Shown here: piece after piece, positions 50,601-63,992 of the stretch
Position numbering within the stretch: position 1 is the stretch's first letter
How the letters are laid out: each line of letters begins with the position of its first letter
NCBI RefSeq assembly: GCF_048128805.1
Contig: NC_136010.1
Location: forward strand, 24,134,980 to 24,198,979
DNA: 64,000 nt
Direction of reading: 5' to 3'
Source: Centroberyx gerrardi
Lineage: Eukaryota > Chordata > Actinopteri > Beryciformes > Berycidae
Program-made: the position numbers and the translations under genes
Notes under the pieces: model-generated
The model's input: only the letters and a program-made list of their open reading frames with translations
What the model was told of the DNA's origin: nothing
Databases searched by the model: none

Positions 50601-53600
50601 CTCAATGTATCCCCCTTGTTAATTATAGATGTGAGGGAAAATAAAGAGGAAATTAACAGTGTACGTTCCCATCATCCCCCTTGCTAAAATTCGTAGTGGT
50701 TACTGTGTGTGTGTTTTTTGTTTGTCCTGCAGATGAGGAAGGGAAATACCATCCAGAGCTTCCTACAGAGGGCTCTGGAAGTCCTCAGGAAGGACTTCAG
50801 TGAGCTGAGGTGAGAATTTGAGGAGGAAAGGAGGAGGCGGAGAACAAAGTGTGACGACCAACCAGGATCATGCATTGTTGTGATTCTGTGACAACCTGTC
50901 CATGAGGGACAAAACAAGTACACTGTCATTCGCATTGTATTTGTGTTGTACCCCCCAGTGATGATTGGCCATCGTCCTTCCTTCACCCTCTCTTTAGTAT
51001 GCATTTCCTGAGCATATTTTAAGGGTTGTGATTGTGTTGCTGTTCACTTAACTCTTAAACTCTTTAACTCTCATTCTGACTAAGAGCAGAAAAATGTACT
51101 GATGTAGGTTTTCACACAAAGGAGTGGAAAATACAGTAGATAAATATGCAATTTAATAAGTTGCACTAAGTTGACTTTTCTTGGAGTCAAATTAGAAAGC
51201 CTTTGTGAAGGCTTGTTCTGAAAGCACTTAGATGATCACAGACAACTTGCTTGACAACTTGTTTCGTGCTAGACACGCATGATTCTCTTGAACTTTCATC
51301 ACACGCGGGAGTGAGTGGACCTGGGCGTTATCGTAACGCTCATGACGCTCAAATCTTGTCTCTCCTCAATGTGCAGGTCTGCTGGAGTGGAGCAGTTGAT
51401 GTACATCAAAGAGGATTTGATAATCCCACATGTGAGTACAGGGTGCACCAATGACACACCCATGAAAACCACACAGTGAGTGACAGCTGCACTATTGCTT
51501 CATCTTCACACAGTTGTGGTTCTTTCAACACCTGTAATTTGTGTCCGTATTTAGGATCCAAAAGTGATTAAGTGGTATTTTTGGTTTAGACTCACTCGCA
51601 CTGGTAAACTTTATATTTTCCATTTAACAGCCGTCTTGCTATGAAAATGGGTAACTGTAATCCCAGTCAGTTCTGACAGTAGTTTTGTGAAAGAATACTA
51701 TGAATAACTGAAAGTAAAGACGTGATTCATTTGATTAAAATAAGGATTTTAATGAAAGTAGAACGCACTCAGAGAGCGCAAACCTCTGACCACCAATACT
51801 GAACAAGTCTCCAAGTTTCTGTTACATCCAGAGACATGATGCATATCACTTCAATTTTAAATTAAATCAGTTTCTTGACCGGTTAGTTTCATAGTTGATT
51901 AAAAAAAAACGAATAATTGTCTAATGGCAGAAATCCCAGATCCAGAGCCCCACCACAATGTAATTAACAGTTTCTTTGCCCAAGGCCCGTCTGTCTGTCT
52001 GTCCACCACATGTCAAGGAATTCCATTGGTTAAAACAGGTCGGATCACCTGGATATGAATTCTGGTGTGTTTTGTAATTGTTCCAACAGGTGTGGCACTT
52101 TTGGCGGCCACAGGACTTAATTACATAGTGGAATGGATTGCAGATATGTTGACTCAATGAATCTCATCATGTTTCATCTCTCTGTCTCATTCAGCATCAC
52201 AGTTTTTACGACTTCATTGTCACTAAAGCCAGAGGCAAATCTGGTAAGTCAACGCCAACAAAAGTAACCACCCAAGATGTGCCCCTAGTCAATTTTAAGA
52301 GATCAATGGTTGTAGATATTACATTCACCCCACTGGTAGTGTTTGGATACTGTATGTATTAGTTTCTATATGGAATAATGTGAGGTTGTTCCTGTTTTCC
52401 ACAGGTCCTCTCTTCAGCTTTGACGTCCACGATGATATTCGACTGGTGAACGACGCCACTGTGGAGAAAGATGAGGTGAGGATGTGGTGATGTTTTTTTT
52501 TTTTGTTTTTTTTTTACATTTTTATGAGATCACATAACCAGTCACTCATTTTCCAAATTTGCACAACAAAAAGAAGAGATTGTGAGAGGAAAAAAACACT
52601 CAAATGTCACTGATTTAAAACCGGCACAGGTGCCTCACTTCTTCAAGAAATTACAGTCCAGAGCAGACATTTATTTAATAAGTGTTTGTTTTTGTCTGCT
52701 CCCAGTCTCATGCAGGCAAAGTGGTGCTGAGGAGCTGGTATGAGAAGAACAAGCACATCTTCCCCGCGAGCCGCTGGGAGCCGTACGATCCCGAGAAGAA
52801 ATGGGACAAATATACGGTGAGAAATGGTTTGCTGCATGATAGTATGCCTTGTTAAGTAATAATTTACAGTTTCCCCACAGGGATCATTGAAGTTTCGTCT
52901 CATCTGAATACACAGACAGTACCCATACGCTTGCCATATTGACAATGCGTATTTCAGTAGTAAATGATATTTTTTATATTTAAGGATTGACACAGGGTTT
53001 GTATGGGTAGTTCAGTAGCACACACATGAAGTGGTGCCCAAAGATGGTGCTGTAATTGGTTAATTCATTCTCAACTGAATCAATCCCATAAATTAATCTG
53101 GGTTTTTTTTGGCTAACTCTGGCACACTTACAGAAACGTTAATTAATGTGCATCATCCCCATCAAGTAAGTTAATAAAAAGAGAAAAAAAGGCTCTCATA
53201 TCCCAGCTATAATAATAAATGACTGAATAAATGGATGGATGGCTGGATGGACAAATAACAATCCAAATACACAAATAAATCTATAATTAGAATGGATGCG
53301 TCATCATAAATTAATGAACTGTTTCACTTCTGAATTTGAGTGATTTGACTCCAAACCTTGTGCAGTAAGAAAACCACCTGTTGAATCATGCTGGTTTAGG
53401 ATCAAATCCCAGCAGAACAGCCTCACTGTTACTCCTGCCCCTCTTTTACATTACTCTTCTCCTGTCTTTTAGTGTGTTCTCTGAATCACACAAAGTTGGC
53501 AAAAGGGCTGAGCTTCATTTGTAATAATGCTGGATTATAACTCTTCATGGCTAAATGCTTCCAGACAGGTTCTTTGTTCTTCCTCGACAAAGCGCTTAGT

Positions 53601-54252
53601 TTGGGTTTGAAAGTCACAAGTGTGCCGTGACTCATCCGTAGAGTGTGTTTGCAGATGTGGACATTGAGCAGGACAGTGAGCGGGGTCCAAATGCACAACC
53701 TAGATTTTAAGGAATGACCAGATATTGGAAGGTATCCAAAAGCTCTTCAGTGTTGGATACTTACTATAAGAACCCGTTTTCTTTTTATCCAGGAACTCAG
53801 TTATAAATGTTACACAGAATGAAATTGACTCTATTACCTAACAGAACGTGCGTTCGTTATACAAAGATAGTTATCGTAAAAAAAAAAGAGTATTGAATAG
53901 ATGAAAGTTGAATAATCCCCGTGGGGAAATTAGATAGCCAACCCTGTGTAGTACGCTGCCCCTTGATGGGTGCTAATGTTCTGTGAAGAGAAAAGCTCCC
54001 TGCTGCCAGCCCTTCTTGCACGGGCACGCTCGCCCCTCTGATACCGCTTCCCCGTCCAAGTATCTGGCAGATGTTAAGATGTTTTGTAGAATGGAATAAT
54101 TGAGAAAGCTCTGTAAATCATCCCATGTTCCAAGTCGGAGCAGATTATTAGATCAAAATGGTTTGAATTATTGGTTTGACTGTAGCACGTGTTTTATCCT
54201 TGAAGTAACTGTTCTTGTTTTGTTTGTTGTGCTTGTTTTTCAGATCCGGTGA
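47681..54252 (+). CDS. fam50a: FAM50A (XAP5 family nuclear protein), 13 exons
   Basis: Highly conserved nuclear, spliceosome-associated XAP5 protein. Exons: 47681-47791, 48168-48252, 48626-48725, 48945-49072, 49618-49694, 49951-50017, 50195-50256, 50733-50809, 51377-51431, 52195-52243, 52405-52475, 52706-52816, 54244-54252. Every join keeps frame: 1002 nt, 333 residues (human 339). The start is [21 protein letters not shown] basic coiled region ([17 protein letters not shown]) is followed by a Glu-rich acidic run, then [20 protein letters not shown]. The XAP5 domain has [33 protein letters not shown] and [17 protein letters not shown]. The end is [10 protein letters not shown]. The last coding exon is only 9 nt (IR-stop) after a 1.4-kb intron. 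No defect seen. Confidence 0.98.
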
Positions 54253-54496
54253 AATTGTGGTCTTCTTCAGCAATTCTTGATGGAAAGATTTTTTTTTTCC
54301 AACATGTTATTTTACTACTGTGTTGTCACAACAGATTTCTTTAGGATTTCATGAACAATTGATTAATGCTTTTACTGTGCTATTGAAATACTAGTTTTCC
54401 ATAAATGTATTTGAATTGCCAATGCGATGTTCCCTCAGAAACCAAACCACATTCGTATGTATATAGCTCACGAACCATGTTGTAGCATCTCTGTTG

Positions 54497-54502
54497 AATA
54501 AA
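54497..54502 (+). terminator. fam50a: fam50a poly(A) signal
   Basis: AATAAA 245 bp after the stop codon and about 520 bp before the next gene's start codon. Confidence 0.7.
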
Positions 54503-54923
54503 ATGAATCTGGTTATGATTTATTGGACTGAAGATGAAAGTTGCTTTGGCACCAAATCACGCATGCTTGCCAATCAGTTGTGCTGAATAGCCGGGCCTCT
54601 CTGTGGTATGTGTGTGATGAATGTGAATGTGGTTTTCCTGGATCTGGCTGCAGACCTTAACTAGGTTTCAGAGCCAATCGTGTCATGTGCCTCCTGCCCT
54701 TAGAGGACAAATCCAACTAGTCCAGGGGCGTAACAGTTAAAATATGCACAGAGAGCTGCTTGTGTGTAGTATGAACCTCCACCCGTAGCCTAAAGACACC
54801 ACTCCCCTCATCTTTCTTCCCTCCCTCCTTCCCTCCTTCCTGCCACTCACTGTCACGCACTCTCCGAGACACTTCACTTCAACATACAGCCACTGTTTTG
54901 CGCTGACGAGTGGCTGCATTCTA

Positions 54924-54928
<5 letters not shown>

Positions 54929-54967
<39 letters not shown>
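54929..54967. repeat. (GT)n microsatellite upstream of the IL17RD-like gene
   Basis: About 39 bp of GT, 55 bp before the start codon of the next gene, so probably in its promoter or 5' UTR. Confidence 0.95.
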
Positions 54968-54970
<3 letters not shown>

Positions 54971-55022
54971 ACTTTGAGGTCTGGTTCTCACAGTGGGGCA
55001 GTGTCATGTTGGCTGTAGCAGC

Positions 55023-57395
55023 ATGTGGAAGGAAGCGCTTGTGTTGTGCCAGCTCCTGATGCTTGGTTGGCCCCTCTGGGCTCAGGAGGATCCCGCCGCC
55101 GCTGCCGCCATCGCTCCTCAGGACTGCAATCTGGAATGTGTCCGACAGGTAAGCTGCCTTCCCAAGTTACACCTATGTTTATACCAATTTCGGCGCCTTG
55201 TCTTCTCCAGCAGCTGGTTCATTCCTTTTGTTTACACATTTCCATTGTGGGTGTTCTAATCCGGGAACACTTATTTAGAAAGCCTCACACTAAAGGAGAT
55301 AATTAAACTGGGATGTACTACAGGTGAGCTAACTGCTATTTAAGCCTCTTCTCCTCCAGCAGCTGTATTTGTTTACATAATTTCTCTTGGGTGTAAATAT
55401 ATAATTTTGGGGTTGGGAAACACTTCTGCTTGGATAAGAAAGGAGGATCTTAAGTCTGTGGTTTAATGTCTGACGAAAAACCTTTGAACACATTCTAAAG
55501 GATGTAAACCTGCAACTGTGGAGAGGTTGTGTTGACAGTGTCTTACCTGCTGGATTATGCATGCTTCCAATGTCTTGTGCGTTACATACGACTTCAAACC
55601 TGTCGACAAGTTGCTTTCTCCAGGACAGCAAGTAAGATGGGTTCATATTTTTGTCAAGTATGTGTTATAATTCCAGTAACATAAGCCTAATTTGTAGTAT
55701 TTTTTTTTATTGGGTCATGGTGTTTTCTGTCTCTGTAGCCCACCAGTTCAGTCTGTGAATACTTGGAACATTATATAACAGTACATATTATGTAGTTGTA
55801 GACCTTCAGCCCTGATCTTCAGCTATAGAGTGTAGCGTCCTGGTTAACAGTTATATTTCTCAGTATTGAACAGCAACCAAAATCTTCAAGTCCAGGAAAA
55901 GTATGGGATTTTGAAATACATGTCTACTATTTCCCAGCACTTACTGCCAAACACATATTTCCCATGTTTGTCCAGCTTTTGTGACGGTTGAGTGAACTGC
56001 CAAGAGATGATGTTGATGTTTTGGTGCTTTTCACTGTGGAAACGTTAATGACAGCAAGACACACCTCCATGTCCTGTTGATCCACTGGGCTATACTGTGT
56101 ATCCCATAGCTTCATGACGAGTAGGACTCAGAAGGAAAATAAACCTTTTACAGCTTTTTTTTTATTTCAGATCAATCAAAATTTCACTCTCCCTGTAATT
56201 ACAAGCACAACAAAACTGCCACCTTTGAAATACATTTAAAGGGGAATATCACTGAATTTCTGACAGGCTTTATTAATGAACATTCACTACTGTCTCTCAC
56301 AGCCAGAAACAAGAGAAAAGAGGTTCAGTTCAGTTTGTTATTTAAATCCCAAAGGGAAGTTGATTTGCAGGCAGGTACAACACATCATACAAAAAAAAAA
56401 GAAATGAAGGGAAGTAGGCAATGAAAAGTAACCCAGAGACATGCAATACAGTAAAATACAGTAGAATGTGGTGTGCAATAATAGCAGGATTTCTCTAGTT
56501 ACGGTATGTCTGTTAATCAGGGTGACGCCTATGACATCACACCAAGTGGACTATAGCTGAGAATGACTTCCATGGGATTTGTTTTCTGACCAGAACCCAC
56601 TACTGCAGCATAAAGTTCAGCTGTATGTAAAACGTCAGACGAACATTGTGTGTGTCCACAAAGTCCCGCACATATTTTCAAAGGAGCAGCTCCAGGCTAT
56701 ATGACTGTATGCCACCACAGTTTAGAGTGGAGTTGTTTACGATCTCAAATACTAACTGAACTAAGGAAAAATGCACTCGTCAGCTCGACCCAGGCCGGAA
56801 GATTATTGTGTTTTTAATATGAACGACAATCCCCTTTAATTGTCACACAGTCAGTTTGACAGTACAGTGATTTCCTTGCGTTATATCAAGTTTCTGTCAT
56901 GGGGCTACTGCAATAAGCATTGTGTAGTTGATTGAATGCAACCATGGAAAGTTTTTATGAGATGGTGTTTGTGATCCTTTTAATACAGTGTCTTGTCATT
57001 TTCAGTATTTCAGAATAGATAATAGATTTATTGAGACTGAACCAAATTACTCCTGTCATCAATATGTGTCCTGTGTGTGTATTGGAAAGAGACACATACT
57101 GTACGTCTGTCAACAGACAGACAGTCAATTACACCGTGCTTGGCAAGCATGTGGATTATGCTCTGCTATGAGCTTGCGTGCAAGTATATATTTAGCTTAC
57201 AAAGACTATCTGGTCATTATTTGACAGTTTAACTAACCCTGTACACACACACACACACAGACACACACACTTTCTTTCTCTCATGCACTTTCTGCCTGAG
57301 GCAGATACAGTTTTTCTTCCTCTCTCATTTTCTCCAGCTGCTCGCCCAGTTATGTCCTTTAAAGCCTTTGCTAGAAACCTGAAAGACAAGTCAAT

Positions 57396-57458
<63 letters not shown>

Positions 57459-60400
57459 ACCTCCTCACTCCATCCTGGATTGTTGACTTGGTTAAAACTA
57501 AAGTTTCCACATGATCAGGGATTGAGTCACACATACATTTTGATGATACCCCCAAATGTAACCCCCTTACCGATGATTAATGCCTTTGATATTTCTGTTT
57601 TCATCTGATTCAAGTTTTGAATATGCCTAACTGTTTAGTCATGGTGAAAGAAATAGTTCCAGCACACAAGCTTCTTTTTTATCCAAGTTGGCTTCTCAAC
57701 CTCATTTGACAGCTCAAAGGATATTTACATGAGATGTTGCAGATTGGTAATCATGTTAAATTGAACAAGACAAGAAGAATGTACATAAATTGTGGTTTAT
57801 GTTGACCTCACCACTGGAATAGGAACAGACCAGTATTGTTTTGTTATTGCATGGTTTAATATGATTAATATGATTCTCCAGGAAGCCAGCCATCCCCAAA
57901 CGCACTCTGACCACACTGTCCATGCCGATTGAGGCTTTGAGCCACTGAGGAAAATTGTCTACAGATTTTTGGAAAAACAAACTATCCTGTTCTCTTTTTT
58001 TTCTCATTTTAGATCATTTTTCTTGGGTTTTTTAAAGAGACAGAGAAAATGCTGGATGGATAGTAACTTATTTGTTTTAATTAATATTATTATTATCTTA
58101 TTATTAGCTTTGTTATATAGAGATTTGTTATGTTTATTGCTGCTATTACAATTAAATCTCCCTCTGTACATGCTTTCACTCTTTTGTCCTCCATTAGTCT
58201 TGGCAACTAAACCTGGAATTTACCCGGTCTTGGACTTGTTTTGACCATGAGCCTGATCTAATGTGATGTGTAAGATGTTTATCAGGATATCAGGAATGCA
58301 TATTTGTTTTTCTTGGTGTGTATGCGTGTGTGTTTCTGCACGTATCTGTTTCTCTGCTGTCTCCCCATTACAGTCTTTTTGTATTGTCCAAACTCCGCCA
58401 AGTGCAAGCACAACTCGATCAAAAAATCCTCCTTAGGTGCACGGCCAAAGATTAATAAATGAAGAAAGAAAAGCCAGCACTCATAATGTCCTTTTGTCAT
58501 ATAATTGAATGGGCAGCTATAGAGCACAAACGACGGACTTTTTGTATTGCCCTAATCACATCCCTGTCTCATGCATTTTTTTATTATTTGACCTTTATTT
58601 ATCCAGGTAGTCTCACTGACGTTAAACATGTCTTTTTCAAGAGAGATCTAAAACATACAAGTTGCAAACAAACAATGTGCAACCGTGCACGTAAGCCAAA
58701 ATCCAAAGTCAGAATCTCCTGTTCTCTTCGGCAGGGAGGACCTGGATGTGAATACTGCAGAATAACCAGAGCTGATGTGGAGAAGACCCTGGGCTTTCGC
58801 TCCGTTGAAGCGTTTGGAAGTAAGTCTGACTCAAACGGACGGCGCTGGCTCCACAGCTCGTCTGCGAATGTCTGCATTCTGCCTCCCATCAGTCTGTTTT
58901 AGACTAATTACACTGTGAGAAACGGGTTTTAAAACCTAGAATGCACCCTTTACCTAACTTACCCTCATTGAAGCAGGCAAGGTGGAAAACATAGTGGAAC
59001 AGGGCGAATATTTTTAATTGTAGGGCATGTATGTATACCTATGTTCATGCATGTATACCTATATTCACACCCAGGAGCTTCCCTGTGTAAATACTGCCTT
59101 GTTCAAACACATTTTGGCTGTTGTTACTGAGGGTGAAGAGAGACGTTCTGGTTCACCTCCTCCCTCCCTAACGTCTCCATCCTGCCCGTCTCTAAGCTCA
59201 GGCTGCCACTGTTGCCCTCATGGCATTAATATCATATTGAATTGATGTCAGATTGTTTACACTGGTATTTAAACACGAGGCGAAACATAAAAGGGTATCA
59301 CAGATTTACATTACTGAGTGCTAGAGAGAACAAATGAAAGAGGATTTGTCTTTTTATATATGTGCCTATCCGTTATTAAATCTGAGGACAGATAAAAATG
59401 AAACTCTAATCCCAACCCAAATATCTGGTATCTTACTTCAACCTTTGGTGTTATTGATGGAAATAGTGCAATATCATTTTTTGATGCAGAAATCAACAAT
59501 ATTTAGCCTCTTCTGCTCTGACCACTAACTTAAATTCACTTCACAAGGATTTAAAAAAAAAAAAATCACATCTTTGTTTTTAGCTTTAGAAATGTTTGGA
59601 ATTTACCATTGAAGGGCAACTTGTGCACTGTCTAGAAATCCTAAAAAGTGTACCGTGTCTGTCATAAAAGGTTTTTGCTGCTACTGTGCCCTAGTTAACA
59701 GCATTTCTATATTTCTTAAATATTTGTGTTATTTTGTATGTGAGGTAAAATGGCTTTACCTAACCTGGAAAACAAAAAAACTTGAATTGAAGTAATTTGT
59801 TTGCATATTTGCACGAACATGAACAGTATTAAAGCTTGAATAGCACTGTGTTCAAATGACCATCTGATGTCATCACAGGCCAGCGCATTGAATTGCGAGA
59901 CATTTCAGGCAAAACGACGCCAATTTTTGCCAACGATCCCAAGGAAACAATCAAATCAAACAACAAATGAACCATAACAATGAACATCCATTGTAATTTC
60001 TCCTCAGGTTGTATTCCGTGGCCATGTTTTGAGCTGCTAGGTGAAGAAGACCCTGAAGTGTGTCAACACTACGTCCACGCACCCAACGACGTGACGGTTG
60101 AGTTTTTACATGATCAGAACCCCAAATCTGACAACATCGTTGTCTCCTGGAAGCCCAGTTACTACGGTATGTGGACAAATCATAACATTCACTTGTTAGA
60201 AGGACACAAAAGCAAGTGTTGCAAACATTGGGAGGAAGCCATAACAAGAATCTAGCCAGATTTGTGAATCATTTGTCATGTCAAACACAATGATTCCGCC
60301 CAGTGATTTATCACTTCAGTGTTTGAGTTTAGGATGGTTCATTTCATGCCTCGCCCTACGGGGATGCATCAACGCTCAATTGGCTTTTAAACTTGCATGT

Positions 60401-61727
60401 AACATTGTAAGACACGTATTCAACATGAGTGTCAATGTGTTTTCTACATGGATGATGGGTTGTGACTTGCGGGTCCTTTACCGGCTCTGTCCCCTTTGTT
60501 GTTTGTTGCAGGGATCGCCTTCCTGCGAGGCTTTCAGGTGTCCCTCCAGGCCCTGGGAGGGTCTCATGTTGCTTGTCAACTCTTTCTCTTCCACCGCAAC
60601 CTCTCCCTCCCCGCCTCCCATGCTGAAAGGGTAGGAAGGACCGCACTTTCTCTCTCTCTCTTTGTCCACATGAAGGTATACTCCTTTTTGACACGTCAAA
60701 CAGAGATTAGGAGTTCTCGTGACGTGCATCATGGGGCTCTATAAACACTTCCCACAGGAATGTTCGCAGATAATTATGAGTTTAGAGAAACCGAAAAGGA
60801 AATTAAAGTGGTAATCGTGACGTGACATTTTCCAAGAAGTTGTTCCCAGAGAATTTCCCAGCGGTTTCGACTGGCTCTGTATTCTAGACTTTTAGCGCCG
60901 CTCGCATGCGATGCCTCGTTCTCGCAATGATTCTCGGGGCTTCCCATTCGTCCTCGTCGGTAAAATGGAGGATGCAAGAACGTACAACAATGCATACTGA
61001 GAAAGAGCCCAATACAATGGTTAGCATGAGCAGCGATAGCTGCCATGGCAGAAAATCAGAAAATCCAAGGAAAAAGTGCTGGTGACACAGTTTGATTGAC
61101 AGGTGATCTCTGGGAAGTGCAGTGCAGAAACACCACAGAAATGAACGCTTGGCACCAAAGACTTCACCAAAATCAAAACAAACATCTTACTGATTATCAC
61201 TTTAAAGAGTGATATCTCACATTCAGCCATCAGTCATCCTCGTCCCAGAAGTGGCATTCTGGAATTAGAAATTACTCTGAATAACACTAACATGAAACTG
61301 GTTTTACGGAGGGATAAATTGTTGCCAATATGCATTTAATTTATGTCTTTATTTTTGTATATAGTGCAGCTTGTATTTCACAACTGTATTCGCTTCCCTT
61401 CAACAAAGCAAATCACCTCAGTAAATAAAGCGCATGTCAAAAACATATACCTCATCTTCATTTATCTCATCAAAACATGTCTGTACAAGTGGCAACGCTG
61501 TCTGCTGCGTTCGAAGAAAAGCAAGGCCATCATTGTCGTTATGCCCTGCAGGTTTACAAGTCAGACCCTTTCCCCAGCCTCTCCCTGGGGTCCCAGTATG
61601 CTGTCACCGTCATGGCTCTGCCCGTGCCTGAGGAGTGGGAGCGGTTCTACCACAGCAAGATCTTCTCCACTCGCTGTAAGACCGCCGAGCTCCGGGCCAG
61701 ATGTTATCTCATAAAGCTCTCTCACGC

Positions 61728-61765
<38 letters not shown>

Positions 61766-63621
61766 AGTTCATGGTTGCTGCAGGGTAACGTTTTAAATCC
61801 AAATTCCTCCCTCTCTTGATTCAATCATCTGTACACTTTCACGCCTATGGTTATAAGGACATCTACCATGCATTATCATATTATTAGTTCAGGAAGTTCA
61901 CCTGCTTTCTGAACATTGCATTTTTCTTCATATTTTCCAAAAATTCATGCAGTCAAAAAATTATGCAGTTTATAGTAATATGCATATTATGGTTTTGCAG
62001 CATGTGCAGAGAAGAACGGTCTTGAGAAGTGCAAGAAAGGTGAGTGAAAACCTTTGATATAAGCTGCCTCAACTTCCTAAATTTCCCACATTACTCATAT
62101 TCACTGTATCAGGAAACTCCAACCTTTTCTCCTGGTCTGATTGCAGACTGGTACCCCAAACATATTGAGGTGCAGCAGAAAGGCACTGACATCATCGTGA
62201 CCTTTAACCTGGCTCCTCCAAGCCTGGACATCAGAGGTTATTTCTCATTGTGTTATGCAAAGGGCATGAAGAAATACATGGACATCAGACCTGTGAGTGA
62301 TGGCTTAGTGTTGTCATCTTCTGCAGTTCTGTATATTACTGGATGTATTCATAGCACTATTTTCTGTCGTACCTTGCCTGTGCCTCCATTACCACTATAG
62401 AAATGATTAATAATCAAGTGAACTTACTCACTCCATCAATCTTTCTTAATCTTCCTTAGAACTCCACCAAAAACAAAACTCACCACAGTTACCAGCTGCA
62501 TGGCCTCCAAGAAGGAACCAATTACACTTGCGAGGTAAAATAAAAGTGGATTACAACTAATGGGTGTTTGACATTGATTACATAATATAAAAAAAATACC
62601 TATGACTGTTTCCCCCAAAAGCCAAAATAGCTGATGACAATAAATATTCTATGATGAGTCTTATTTAAATGCTCATAATAATTTTGTAAAAGTAGATGCC
62701 ACATATTTAAAATGGTGGATATCTCATTTTGGAATAGAACTCCAGCTCTACTTCAAATGTCATGCCTCTTAAACATAACAAAACCCATGACTATGCTAAA
62801 TCACTTGTTCTTTGGGCTAAAACAACATTTCTTGTATCACAGATTGCAGCTGATTTAGTGGATGCAGTGAGGAAGAAATTCAGTGTTCAGGTCATACACC
62901 TTCAACAAGGTAGGGTATGTTCCCTTGATCCCAATGATCTACACAAAATATATAAATCATAGGTGTCTTGTTGAACCTTTCCTGAAAAGCTGACTTGTTT
63001 GCATATGCAAGGTTCCTGTAGGACGCTGACAAAACATTTGAGAAGCCTTTCATGTTTAGACGTGATTACTTCTGTCAGTTGTTGGACCTCTGTCACTGGA
63101 TTGCCGTCACATCACCTTCATTTCATCCTCAGAAGCAGCCTTGCCTCTTAGCAGGACATCCCTGGCTCTGATGATTCCACTGGGCTTGGCCTTGGTAGCC
63201 ATATTTGTAATCCTACTGGCCGTTCTTACGAGGAGGAGGCCCAACCTCTGGATGAAGAAACTGGAGATAAAGCCAGGTGCAAAGACAAACCATACTTCAT
63301 CTGAGAAAGCGTGATATGCATACACAGTAAATTATGAAGGCAAATTAAGTAGACAGTGTTCATTGATCATTCAGTTTACACAGCGACACAGAAAGTCTTC
63401 CTTGTACCAACAAAAAATGCAATCTGGGGTTTTTTATCATCCATTCAGACATTATCGAGCAGCATCAAGAGAGGAGCACCCAGCAGGAAGTGATGTCACT
63501 GCCGAGCAACAGGTTGACCCCTCCTCGTCTTCTGATTTGCTACTGCAGCCATGACGGCCCCGCCCACGTCAGAGCCGTCATGCGGTTAGGGGCCTTCTTA
63601 CAGCAGCACATGGCCACTCAG
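55023..63621 (+). CDS. il17rd: IL-17 receptor D (Sef)-like receptor, 5' 11 coding exons (partial)
   Basis: Type I membrane receptor of the IL-17R family. IL17RD/Sef dampens FGF-ERK signalling and modulates IL-17 signalling. Exons: 55023-55148, 58735-58819, 60008-60166, 60512-60630, 61552-61675, 62001-62039, 62147-62292, 62460-62534, 62843-62909, 63133-63276, 63449-63621, all phase-consistent (about 419 codons). There is a signal peptide (MWKEALVLCQLLMLGWPLWA), a cysteine-containing N-terminus, two fibronectin-like ectodomains (SWKPSYYGIAFLRGFQV resembles IL17RD's GIEFLKGFRV) and sequons NLS, NST, NKT and NYT. A transmembrane helix lies near residues 322-345. The SEFIR domain opens with PPRLLICYCSHDGPAHV. 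The start is the first ATG in frame. The rest of SEFIR and the tail lie beyond the right edge. It is IL17R family for sure; RD is the best fit, and another teleost IL17R paralogue is possible. Confidence 0.82.
56236..56839. mobile_element. TTAAAGGGGA-ended inverted-repeat element (604 bp)
   Basis: The left end is TTAAAGGGGAATATCAC. The right end, reverse-complemented, is TTAAAGGGGATTGTCGT. It contains TTAAATCCCAAAGGGAAGTT internally. No transposase coding frame. Target duplication not resolved. Confidence 0.65.
57403..57455. repeat. (GT)n microsatellite
   Basis: About 53 bp of GT. Confidence 0.95.
58585..58655 (-). mobile_element. L2-like LINE 3' tail, antisense fragment
   Basis: The reverse complement reads CTCTTGAAAAAGACATGTTT, then GTGAGACTACCTGGATAAATAAAGGTC. 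It parallels the tail of the LINE fragment at 8470-9515 (CTTGAAAAAGAGATTTTTAA, then AATGAGGCTATTTTCTGG, then TTAAATAAAGGTT). Only the extreme 3' end is present. Confidence 0.7.
60803..61205. mobile_element. TTAAAGTGRTAATC inverted-repeat element (403 bp)
   Basis: The left end is TTAAAGTGGTAATCGT at 60803. The right end, reverse-complemented, is TTAAAGTGATAATCAGT, ending at 61205. Non-coding, in the intron between exons 4 and 5 of the IL17RD-like gene. Confidence 0.72.
61728..61762. repeat. (CA)n microsatellite
   Basis: About 35 bp of CA in an intron, 52 bp after a donor. Confidence 0.95.
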
Positions 63622-63895
63622 GTAGAGTGGGAATGAAATCCAATGACTTATCCATCTATCCTCTGTAATGAAGTGCATTTTGCTATAAGTGTCTTATGCA
63701 TTTTCAGTCTCCAGGTGTGTCTAAGACTCAACACAGTCATATCTTTTAGGATGAAACAATCGGTTATAATGAAGTGACACACACAAGAAGTGATGATCAG
63801 ATGTTTTTATAAATATGTGTTGCAAGTTCAGTCAGGAAACTAGCTGGCAGCCACGCTTTGGTCTGCCTCAGCATGCTCATCATATGTCAGCAATG

Positions 63896-63896
<1 letters not shown>

Positions 63897-63930
<34 letters not shown>

Positions 63931-63960
63931 TACACACACACACACACACGTGTGCGCGCC

Positions 63961-63992
<32 letters not shown>

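Larger units (their letters stand above)
55149..58734. other. Large first intron of the IL17RD-like gene
   Basis: About 3.6 kb without recognised coding exons. It holds an inverted-repeat element (56236-56839), a (GT)n array (57403-57455) and an antisense L2 tail (58585-58655). Confidence 0.5.

Noticed and set aside
53380-53480. A second tRNA-derived SINE (GGATCAAATCCC B-box-like).
   Set aside because: No A box, tail or target duplication could be found; the match is too short.
54993-55022. Upstream extension of the IL17RD-like first exon (ten extra codons).
   Set aside because: It would begin with GTG, not ATG. The ATG at 55023 gives a proper signal peptide.
58459-58902. 147-codon open frame over an IL17RD-like exon.
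   Set aside because: Only the part from 58735 to 58819 is the exon. The rest is intron and an antisense LINE tail read by chance.
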